In this document: one piece after another, positions 57,785 through 64,000 of the stretch | Layout: each line of letters starts with the position of its first letter | How positions within the stretch are numbered: the stretch's first letter is position 1 | DNA from: Mesorhizobium temperatum | GTDB taxonomy: Bacteria > Pseudomonadota > Alphaproteobacteria > Rhizobiales > Rhizobiaceae | Reading direction: 5' to 3' | Length of the DNA: 64,000 nt | NCBI RefSeq assembly: GCF_002284575.1 | Contig: NZ_NPKJ01000048.1 | Location: 124,001 to 188,000, forward strand | Translations under genes and position numbers: made by a program | The notes under the pieces: model-generated | What the model was told of the DNA's origin: nothing | Databases searched by the model: none | What the model saw: the letters and a program-made list of their open reading frames with translations, nothing else

Positions 57785-58864
57785 TTAGTCTCCGTCGAGT
57801 GACGAGAACCCGGCGGTCAGGCCGAATTCGGCGGTCAGCCTGGTGCCGATCAGGGTCGTCAGGCTGGATGTCACCAGCGAGAAGTGGTCGAGCTTCTGGC
57901 GCAGTGCCGGATCGGCGAGCGCCTTGTCGATCGGACCTCTGATGGCCGTGGCATCGGCGGCCCCGTTGACGAGTTGGATGTGGATCGATTCCGCCATCCA
58001 GCGTGCGTCGGGCGACAGCGCGTCGCCAAGCTGCGAGGCCTGGAACAGCGCGTCCATGCCTGCAAGATTTCCGGTCAGCGAACGCGCGGTGTTTTGTGAG
58101 CGCCAATAGATCGCCTGGCTGGGCTTGTCGGCCTCCGGGCTACTGCCCAGAAAGCCTTTCAGGCGCACGTCACGGACCATCCCCAGTTCGTTGATGAAGA
58201 CGCCGACCAGTTCGGTCACTGCTTCCGTGCCGTCGCGGTAGAGCGCGTTTTGCGGTCCCGGATTGGCCCAAAGTGCTGCAAAACCGTCGGGCCTGTTCCA
58301 GGCGTCGCTGACCTCGGCGGCAATCGTTTTGATGTTGCCGGCGACGGCCGCGCCGTAAGCGCAACGATACGGATTGTCCTTGCCGGCGAGCCGCCCGGCG
58401 CCATCGCCGTAAAGCACGAATTCCAGCGCGCCGAGCCCTTGCATGGCGACGCTCTTTGTCGCCAGTTGGACCGGATCGGCGGCGGTCCGGTCTTTATTGG
58501 CCAGCGCCGCCTGCACCTGCCTCAGGCCGATGCTCTTGCGGTCCGGCCAGAACAGCATGCGCTCCAGCCGGTTGTTCTGCGTGATCGGCCCGATGCGGAT
58601 GATCTCGACGATCGACCAGGCATCCACGGTGCCGGAGAACTCGGCGCGCGCCGCATCGAGATGGTCCTGCGAGGGCGCGTCGCAAAGCGTGCGCATTGCC
58701 TTGGTCAGGCTGTCCGCATGGTCATGTAGGCGTGCATAGGCCGGGCGGACAAAGCCGTCGATCGCCCGCTGGATCACGTCGGAAGCCTTGACCGCCGCGG
58801 ACGCAGGCAATGCACCGGCGAGGACCAGCGGCAGAACCAGGACAAGCGCCAAACGCTTCGACAT
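57785..58864 (-). CDS. Imelysin-family protein, second copy (degenerate motif)
   Basis: 359 residues with a signal peptide (LALVLVLPLVLAGALPASAA). The imelysin/EfeO-like helical domain follows, with RIGPITQNNRLERMLFWPDR and MQGLGALEFVLYGDG. The family's GxHxxE motif reads G-L-G-A-L-E here, so the usual His is absent. Imelysins are periplasmic and linked to iron uptake. The start overlaps the di-haem gene stop by one base and the stop lies 2 nt before the CTG of the DUF1513 gene. The ATG at 58864 is chosen; the longer frame is not conserved. Confidence 0.88.
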   Translation of the reverse strand: MSKRLALVLVLPLVLAGALPASAAVKASDVIQRAIDGFVRPAYARLHDHADSLTKAMRTLCDAPSQDHLDAARAEFSGTVDAWSIVEIIRIGPITQNNRLERMLFWPDRKSIGLRQVQAALANKDRTAADPVQLATKSVAMQGLGALEFVLYGDGAGRLAGKDNPYRCAYGAAVAGNIKTIAAEVSDAWNRPDGFAALWANPGPQNALYRDGTEAVTELVGVFINELGMVRDVRLKGFLGSSPEADKPSQAIYWRSQNTARSLTGNLAGMDALFQASQLGDALSPDARWMAESIHIQLVNGAADATAIRGPIDKALADPALRQKLDHFSLVTSSLTTLIGTRLTAEFGLTAGFSSLDGD

Positions 58865-60471
58865 CAGAACGACTCCAGGAATTTGACCAGTGCGTCGCGA
58901 TCGGCCGCATCGGCGGCGGCAAATCGGTCGCGCGCCTTTTGCCCCTCGCCGCCATGCCACAGGATCGCCTCGGTCAGGGTGCGCGCGCGCCCGTCATGCA
59001 GGAAGAAGCTGTTGCCGTTGACGGTCTGGGTAAGACCGATGCCCCACAGCGGCGGCGTGCGCCATTCGCTGCCGGTAGCCTCGCCCACCGCTTGCCCGTC
59101 GGCGAGGCCCGGCCCCATGTCGTGCAGCAGAAAATCGGAATAGGGCCAGATCAGCTGGAAGGCCTGCGCCTTGTTGGGCGTGCCGCGACGGGTGACGAAT
59201 TTCGGCGTATGGCAGGAAGTGCAGCCCATGTCGTAGAACAGCTTCTTGCCGGCCAGCACATCGGGCTTGTCGAGATCGCGCCGCGCCGGCACGGCGAGAT
59301 TTTGCGAATAGAAGGTGACGAGGTCCATCACCGGCGACGGCGCCTCGACCGGGCCGAGGCGCTCCTGTGTGCCGTTGGGCATGGCAAGACATGCCTTTTC
59401 GGCCGCGGTGCAATCGCCCCAGTGGTTCGGCACTTCCGGCGTCGAAATGCCGATGTCACTGGCGAATGCGTCCGCCGCTTGCTGGCGGATCGATGACGTC
59501 TGCGCCTTCCAGCCGAAGCGGCCGAGCGTCAGTTCGCCGCTTTGGCCGTCGCGCACGATGTTGGGCCTGCCGGAGATGCCGTCACTATTCCGATCGTCCG
59601 GATCGGCGTCGGCGAGAATGTCCGCCGGCGCGATCTGCTCGACCAGGCCGAGGCCGATCATCGGCGGCGTCATGCGCGGCGAAAGCGTGGTCTGCGGATC
59701 GAGCGGCCCGTTGGCAAGATCATCGACCGAATAGCTCGGCTTGCGCAGCGAAACCACCGTGCCGTCCGGCAACGTGACTTTCTGCTCCTGATAGTCGGCA
59801 CGCATCCGGCCTTCGCCCCGAAGGCCTGGAACGGCCAGGTCCTGCAATTGCGAGCCATAGACCGGATCGGGGAAGTTGAGCACCTTGCGGGCGGCCAGCG
59901 CTGCCTTCTCCTCCTCGGTGCTCGCCTGCCGCGCCAGCCGCAGGAACATGGAGGTGGTCCTGCGGTCGGCTTCCGGCGGATGACCGCGACCGTCCTTCAG
60001 ATGGCAATTCTGGCACGCCCGCTCGTTGAACAGCGGCCCAAGCCCGTCCGATGCCTGCGTTGACGAGGGCGACGACACCCAGTTCTTGCGAAAGAGGGCA
60101 TTGCCGAGCTTGAAGGTACCTTCTTCCTCGAAGGTTATATTGGCAGAGGATTGCGAGAAAGCGTCCTTGTTGGCATCTTTCCGTGACGTGCCGGCGCCGC
60201 CCTGCATCGGCTCGAACTGCTCGGGCTTTGAAAAATCCTTGGTCGGCCTGGTTATTGTGATGACGCGCGCCAGATCCTTCGGCGTCAGATCGGTACGGCT
60301 GGTGGCGAGGCCCGCCGGTTCGGGCGCGCCGGCCAGCGCAGAGGCCGTAAGTGCGACCACTACGGCAAGCGAAAGCCCGCGAAGCCATCCGTGTCGCGGG
60401 TTTTGCTGGGACGGCAGGCCGTAATCCTCGGCCCGCCGCAAGCGGCGCAAGAAATCTAAGGGGCGCCGCAT
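58864..60471 (-). CDS. Di-haem oxidoreductase (DUF1111, putative thiol oxidoreductase)
   Basis: 535 residues. The N-terminus has a membrane or signal segment (GLSLAVVVALTASALAGAPE). Two c-type haem motifs are visible, NERACQNCHLKDGRG near residue 155 and CTSCHTPKF near residue 415. The C-terminal conserved block is FFLHDGRARTLTEAILWHGGEG. It is an exported c-type cytochrome of the di-haem peroxidase-like group. It lies 12 nt after bfr and overlaps the next imelysin by one base, so it belongs to one operon with them. Confidence 0.92.
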   Translation of the reverse strand: MRRPLDFLRRLRRAEDYGLPSQQNPRHGWLRGLSLAVVVALTASALAGAPEPAGLATSRTDLTPKDLARVITITRPTKDFSKPEQFEPMQGGAGTSRKDANKDAFSQSSANITFEEEGTFKLGNALFRKNWVSSPSSTQASDGLGPLFNERACQNCHLKDGRGHPPEADRRTTSMFLRLARQASTEEEKAALAARKVLNFPDPVYGSQLQDLAVPGLRGEGRMRADYQEQKVTLPDGTVVSLRKPSYSVDDLANGPLDPQTTLSPRMTPPMIGLGLVEQIAPADILADADPDDRNSDGISGRPNIVRDGQSGELTLGRFGWKAQTSSIRQQAADAFASDIGISTPEVPNHWGDCTAAEKACLAMPNGTQERLGPVEAPSPVMDLVTFYSQNLAVPARRDLDKPDVLAGKKLFYDMGCTSCHTPKFVTRRGTPNKAQAFQLIWPYSDFLLHDMGPGLADGQAVGEATGSEWRTPPLWGIGLTQTVNGNSFFLHDGRARTLTEAILWHGGEGQKARDRFAAADAADRDALVKFLESF

Positions 60472-60483
60472 TCCCGCATGTCC

Positions 60484-60969
60484 CTAATCCGCCTCGTCGG
60501 CCGATGCGGCGTTGAGCTGGCCGTATTTTTCCTCGCCGATCGAGGCGAGCAGGTCGAGTTGGGTCTCGAGGAAGTCGATGTGACCCTCCTCGTCGGACAG
60601 CAGATCCTCGAACAGCTTCATCGTCACGTAGTCGCCTGCTTCGTTACAAATCTCGCGCGACCGTTTGTAGGCGGTACGCGCGTCATATTCGCCGGCAAGA
60701 TCGGATTCGAGCACTTCCTTGACATTCTGTCCGATGCGCAGCGGCGCTACCGACTGCAGGTTTGGATGGCCTTCAAGGAAGATTATGCGGGCCACGAGCC
60801 GGTCGGCATGGTGCATCTCCTCGATCGATTCCGCGCGTTCCTTCTTCGCCAGCTTGGCGTAGCCCCAGTCTTCCAGCAGCCGGAAATGCACCCAGTACTG
60901 ATTGACCGCTCCAAGTTCCAGAAATAGAGCCTCGTTAAGCCGCTCTATGATCTGCTGTTCGCCTTTCAT
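60484..60969 (-). CDS. bfr: Bacterioferritin
   Basis: A 161-residue four-helix iron-storage protein forming 24-mers. The ferroxidase and haem residues are present: [17 protein letters not shown] supplies an early Glu, [14 protein letters not shown] the Glu-Met-x-His pattern (Met is the haem ligand), and [14 protein letters not shown] the late Glu/His. GEPS is not present. I start at the ATG at 60969 with GGAG upstream. It overlaps the end of bfd by 35 nt and precedes the di-haem gene by 12 nt. Confidence 0.95.
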   Translation of the reverse strand: MKGEQQIIERLNEALFLELGAVNQYWVHFRLLEDWGYAKLAKKERAESIEEMHHADRLVARIIFLEGHPNLQSVAPLRIGQNVKEVLESDLAGEYDARTAYKRSREICNEAGDYVTMKLFEDLLSDEEGHIDFLETQLDLLASIGEEKYGQLNAASADEAD

Positions 60970-61246
60970 GGGTTCTGCTCCCGTATTGGACGCGCAGACC
61001 TCTGACGCGATCCAGATGTGAAACGACATCCGCGCCGCTCGCCTCCGAGCGGGCGTGGTAATTTTCGGTTACCCGAATGATCGTTTCGACCACATTTGGG
61101 AAGCAGCCGCAACAGCGACCACGCTTCTGCATGGCATGATAGATCTTCGCCGGCACGATAAGCTGCCAGGGATCCTGATCCAGCAGCCCGACGATCGTCT
61201 GCTCAATCTCCTTTTCGGTGATGATGTTGCAATGGCAGATCAGCAT
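60935..61246 (-). CDS. bfd: Bacterioferritin-associated ferredoxin
   Basis: A 103-residue [2Fe-2S] protein that reduces bacterioferritin to release iron. The cluster Cys are C4 and C6 (MLICHCN) and C45 and C48 (GRCCGCFPN); C46 is an extra. The C-x-C to C-x2-C spacing is 38, longer than the 31 of E. coli Bfd. About 28 C-terminal residues extend beyond the usual end and overlap bfr. It is the first gene of the bfd-bfr-diheme-imelysin-DUF1513 run. Confidence 0.9.
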   Translation of the reverse strand: MLICHCNIITEKEIEQTIVGLLDQDPWQLIVPAKIYHAMQKRGRCCGCFPNVVETIIRVTENYHARSEASGADVVSHLDRVRGLRVQYGSRTHERRTADHRAA

Positions 61247-61299
61247 TATTTGCTCTGTATGGCTGACGGCACTTGCTCGGCGCCGTGTGGCTTATTTTC

Positions 61300-61345
61300 T
61301 CAATCGAACCGAAAACCGGTTTCCACTTTTCTTTACACGGACCTT
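61300..61345. repeat. Partial palindromic repeat between imelysin and bfd
   Basis: CAATCGAACCGAAAACCGGT followed by TTCCACTTTTC matches the second module of the rhizobial elements elsewhere in the window; the first module is missing. The gap between the first imelysin and bfd is 131 bases. Confidence 0.5.
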
Positions 61346-61377
61346 CGGTTCGGGATCGTGCTCAAGGCCTTGACGCC

Positions 61378-62676
61378 TTACTGGAACACTTTGTCTGGCG
61401 CATCGAGGCTGTCCGAACCCTCGAAGGCGATGGCATTGAGTTTCAGGGTGCCGACGGCGCGTTCGATCGATTTGGTCTGGTCGACCAGCGCGTCGATCGC
61501 CGCCTGCACGGTGGCATTGCCTTCCGCGTTGCCTTCGCCGATCTGCTGGTCATAGGCCTCGCCGGCAAGCGCCCGCGCCTTGATGGCTTCCATCTTGGCG
61601 ACGGTGACATCCAGCTTGTCCGACAGCTCCTTGTCGATCGCCGGATCGGCCTCCTTGACCATGTCGGATACCGAGGGGCCTTCGACGACGGTGCCGTCGA
61701 GGCGCGTGTAGCTGCCACGATAGGCGGCGCGAATGCCGACGGCATCGTAGAGATGGGAATCGTAGGTGTTGTCGGAGAAGCAGTCGTGCTCCTCTTCCGG
61801 ATCGTGCAGCAGCAAGCCGAGCTTCATGCGCTCGCCGGCGAGTTCGCCATAGGACAGCGAGCCCATGCCGGTGAGGATGGTCGAGATGCCAGCTTTGGGC
61901 TCGCCATCGACAAGGTTCTTGCGGGCGGCGCCGCCCTCCTTCCAATCGTTGACCATATCCTGCAGATCGGAAACCAGAAGGTCGCTCGCCGACTTCAGAT
62001 ACTGCGCGCGACGATCGCAATTGCCGCCGGTGCAGTTGGCGAGATCGTAGTCCGTATAGGGCCGCTCGCCGGCGCCCGGGCCGGTGCCGTGCAGGTCCTG
62101 GCCCCACAGCAGGAATTCGATGGCGTGATAGCCGGTCGCCACATTGGCCTCGATGCCGCCGGCCTCCTGCAGCGTGCCGGAGAGGAACTCCGGCGTCAGA
62201 TTGGTGGCGTCGACCTTCTTGCCGTCGATCTCGATCGACTTGTTGGCGATCACATTGGCGGTGTAGAGCGCATTCGCGTCCGACTCGGTGCCGTAGTTCT
62301 CGGCGACATAGTCGATCAGCCCCTCGTCCAACGGCCAGGCATTCACCTTGCCTTCCCAGTCGTCGACGATGGCATTGCCGAAGCGGTACACTTCGGTCTG
62401 CTGATAGGGAACGCGCGACGCCTTCCAGGCCTCGCGGGCGGCAGTCAGCGTTTCCACCGAAGGTTTGGCAAGCAGCGCCTCGACGGCCTTGTCGAGCGCC
62501 TGCGCCGCGGTCAGCGAATCTTCATACTTGGCGAGCGCAATGTCGGAATAGGTCTTGATGACCACCTTAGCATCGGTTTCCGCCTTGGCCGGCAGCACGA
62601 ATATCGCCGCCGTCAATGCCGCCGTAGCGCCGATCGCGGCGAGCCTGCCATATCGTGCCGTGATCATCGCTCTCAT
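61378..62676 (-). CDS. Imelysin-family iron protein (peptidase M75-like)
   Basis: 432 residues with a signal peptide (LAAIGATAALTAAIFVLPAKAE). The imelysin domain has the full GxHxxE motif (ATGYHAIEFLLWGQDL), which binds metal in this family. LVDGEPKAGISTILTGMGSL and EEEHDCFSDNTYDSHLYD are further conserved blocks. The ATG at 62676 has GAGGAG 9 nt upstream; another ATG at 62685 touches the ribosome binding site. It lies 20 nt after a possible 37-residue ORF and 130 nt before bfd. It is a periplasmic iron-related protein; no enzymatic activity can be claimed from sequence alone. Confidence 0.93.
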   Translation of the reverse strand: MRAMITARYGRLAAIGATAALTAAIFVLPAKAETDAKVVIKTYSDIALAKYEDSLTAAQALDKAVEALLAKPSVETLTAAREAWKASRVPYQQTEVYRFGNAIVDDWEGKVNAWPLDEGLIDYVAENYGTESDANALYTANVIANKSIEIDGKKVDATNLTPEFLSGTLQEAGGIEANVATGYHAIEFLLWGQDLHGTGPGAGERPYTDYDLANCTGGNCDRRAQYLKSASDLLVSDLQDMVNDWKEGGAARKNLVDGEPKAGISTILTGMGSLSYGELAGERMKLGLLLHDPEEEHDCFSDNTYDSHLYDAVGIRAAYRGSYTRLDGTVVEGPSVSDMVKEADPAIDKELSDKLDVTVAKMEAIKARALAGEAYDQQIGEGNAEGNATVQAAIDALVDQTKSIERAVGTLKLNAIAFEGSDSLDAPDKVFQ

Positions 62677-62696
62677 GATTGTCATCTCCTCGGAAT

Positions 62697-62810
62697 TCAG
62701 TGAAATGCCGGCGCCAAAGGCGCGTCGGCAGGCAATCGGCGCCAAGGCAGGTCCATGCCATTGGGCGAGAAACAGGCCGCGGCATAGCGCAGTTTGCGGA
62801 AGAAAGACAT
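62697..62810 (-). CDS. Possible 37-residue small protein leading the imelysin gene
   Basis: ATG at 62810 with a perfect GGAGG 7 nt upstream, and stop TGA at 62699-62697. The peptide starts MSFFRKLRYAAACFSPNGMD and ends PLAPAFH. The stop is 20 nt before the imelysin start and the imelysin ribosome binding site follows directly, so coupling is possible. Third-codon GC is high. I recognise no family. It could be a leader peptide or a small iron-cluster protein. Confidence 0.5.
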   Translation of the reverse strand: MSFFRKLRYAAACFSPNGMDLPWRRLPADAPLAPAFH

Positions 62811-62878
62811 CGAAATGCCTCCAATCGAAAGGGTTCAAGGCCCAGACATCAAAGGGATGCGCTTGACGAGCAAGCTTC

Positions 62879-62907
62879 CATAAAGCGATGAAGGCGCTGG
62901 AAGTCAA
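62879..62907 (-). promoter_or_regulatory. Candidate sigma-70 promoter of the iron cluster
   Basis: On the minus strand TTGACT (62907-62902) and TTTATG (62884-62879) are 17 bases apart. This is a good -35 and a fair -10, about 70 nt before the small ORF. The Irr box lies 33 bases upstream of the -35. Confidence 0.45.
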
Positions 62908-62940
62908 CCAATTTCAGAGAGAAAAGCCAATCGAAACAAC

Positions 62941-62961
62941 AGTTTAGAATTATTCTAAACT
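62941..62961. promoter_or_regulatory. Irr box (iron control element) palindrome
   Basis: AGTTTAGAAT-T-ATTCTAAACT is a 10-bp perfect inverted repeat around one base. It contains TTTAGAA and TTCTAAA, the arms of the rhizobial Irr/ICE operator. It lies between the iron cluster (start 131 nt away on the minus strand) and the reductase gene (162 nt away on the plus strand). Irr is encoded at 25996-26427. Confidence 0.85.
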
Positions 62962-63122
62962 GCAAGTGTCAACTTTAGCCGTATTTTACCGTGTCGTCGT
63001 TAAACGGCACTGTTGACGGACCGCCATTCCGGGTGCGACCCGAACAGGCGGTCTTGCGGCGGCGTCAGACAATTGCCATTTGGCGAGACGTCCTAGACTT
63101 GGATTAAGGAATTGGGGCTGCG

Positions 63123-64000
63123 ATGAAAAACGGTGTGGTCATTGTCGGTGCGGGTCATGCGGGCGTGCAAGCGGCCGCCAGCCTGCGCGAGGACGGGTAC
63201 GACGGACCCGTGATCCTCGTCAGTGACGAGCACGAACTGCCCTACCACAAGCCGCCGCTGTCGAAGACCTTCATCAAGGATCAAGAGGCCAAACCGCAGC
63301 CGCTGCGCGGCGAGGCGTTTTATACCGGCAGCGCGATCGATTACCGGCCGGGCATTCGAATCGAGCGCATCGATGCCGGCGGCCGCAGGCTGGAGATATC
63401 AGGGGGTGGCGTGCTGCCGTTCGACCGGCTCATCCTGGCGACCGGTTCGCGACCGCGCATTCTGCCGCTGCCGGGTTCGGGTTTTTCAGGCGTTTTGTCG
63501 CTGCGCTCGCTCGCCGACGCGCGCCTGATCCGCGAGTTGAGCGCTCAGAGCGAGGATGTCGTCATCCTCGGCGGCGGCTTCATCGGGCTGGAGATCGCCG
63601 CGACGCTCAAGGCGGCCGGCCGCAAGGTCACCGTGGTCGAGGCGGTCGACCGGCTGCTCGGCCGGGCGGTGGCGCCGGTCATCGCGCGCCACGTGCGGCA
63701 GCGGCTGGAAGCCGCCGGTGTGCGCATCCTCACCGGAACCACGATTGCGCGGCTCGAAGGTGAGAGCGGCCGTGTCACGGCCGCGGTCACCTCGAGCGGC
63801 GAGCGCCTGCCGGCACAGATGGTCATCATCGGCATCGGGGTGGTGCCGAATGTCGAACTGGCGCAAGCCGCCGGGATCACCATCGCCAACGGCATCCGCA
63901 TCGACCAGCAGATGCGCACGTCGGTGCCCGAAATCCTCGCCATCGGCGATGCCGCCTCCTTCCGGCACTGGCTCACCGGCGGCGATGTGCGGCTGGAATC
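63123..64000 (+). CDS. Ferredoxin-NAD(P) reductase-like FAD oxidoreductase (partial)
   Basis: The first 292 codons of a reductase that passes electrons from NAD(P)H to a ferredoxin, as in P450 or dioxygenase systems. The FAD motif VVIVGAGHAGVQAAASLRED is at the N-terminus. ELPYHKPPLSKTF is the family signature, the NAD motif is VVILGGGFIGLEIAATLK, and VPEILAIGDAASF is the second FAD motif. The C-terminus lies beyond the window. It is divergent from the iron cluster and shares its upstream region with the Irr box. Confidence 0.9.
   Translation, partial: MKNGVVIVGAGHAGVQAAASLREDGYDGPVILVSDEHELPYHKPPLSKTFIKDQEAKPQPLRGEAFYTGSAIDYRPGIRIERIDAGGRRLEISGGGVLPFDRLILATGSRPRILPLPGSGFSGVLSLRSLADARLIRELSAQSEDVVILGGGFIGLEIAATLKAAGRKVTVVEAVDRLLGRAVAPVIARHVRQRLEAAGVRILTGTTIARLEGESGRVTAAVTSSGERLPAQMVIIGIGVVPNVELAQAAGITIANGIRIDQQMRTSVPEILAIGDAASFRHWLTGGDVRLE

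Noticed and set aside
57783..58106. N-terminal extension of the DUF1513 frame to an ATG at 58106
   Set aside because: It would overlap the imelysin gene by over 300 nt and the residues (Arg/His/Asp-rich) look like shadow; no signal or homology.

Overview
The window is a high-GC chromosomal segment of an alphaproteobacterium. It most resembles a Mesorhizobium-like member of the Rhizobiales. This call rests on gene order (irr facing fabA-fabB-fabI, rpsT-dnaA-dnaN-recF, lnt-phrR-metK-trmB, rimP-nusA-ylxR-infB-rbfA-truB), on an Irr-type iron-response palindrome and on rhizobial-type intergenic palindromic repeats. It is inference from gene content; no database search was run. No rRNA, tRNA, CRISPR array, prophage or intact insertion sequence was seen.

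Layout. 1-1.65 kb: the 5' part of a MarR-type regulator gene and an M17 leucyl aminopeptidase. 1.75-13.95 kb: a tad/cpa locus for Flp-type pili. flp, cpaA, cpaB, cpaC, cpaD, cpaE, cpaF, tadB and tadC lie on the minus strand. tadD converges on them, and a pilus-assembly N-domain protein and two TadE-like pseudopilins lie on the plus strand. 14.3-22.8 kb: deoB-mutM-echA-rpsT, then the replication genes dnaA, dnaN and recF. 22.9-25.9 kb: a MoeB/ThiF-type enzyme, a GNAT acetyltransferase, a 2-hydroxyacid dehydrogenase and an SH3-domain exported protein. 26-29.4 kb: irr and the fabA-fabB-fabI operon for unsaturated fatty acid synthesis. 29.4-44.2 kb, minus strand: an rRNA-methyltransferase-like gene and the large translation/RNA cluster rimP-nusA-ylxR-infB-rbfA-truB-(corA)-rpsO-pnp, then trmB and metK, with a 54-residue ORF on the plus strand. 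44.6-56.5 kb: phrR and lnt, an accessory insertion of about 3.4 kb (HxlR regulator, FAD oxidase, VOC protein), then corC-ybeY-phoH-miaB-plsC-rimI-tsaB. 56.7-62.9 kb: an iron cluster (DUF1513 protein, two imelysins, di-haem protein, bacterioferritin and its ferredoxin) headed by a possible 37-codon ORF and a near-perfect Irr box. 63.1 kb to the end: the start of a ferredoxin-NAD reductase.

How it works together. Most of the window is core machinery in tightly packed operons, many with 1-8 nt overlaps that imply translational coupling. The most interesting parts are regulatory or accessory. They are the Irr-box-headed iron cluster with bfd-bfr nested inside it, a second imelysin lacking the usual GxHxxE histidine, and a DUF1513 gene whose best initiator is CTG. 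Others are a hairpin plus U-run in the leader of the rimP-nusA operon, a 12-bp inverted repeat that includes the probable cpaB ribosome binding site, and the insertion between lnt and corC. I saw no clearly new defence or mobile system.
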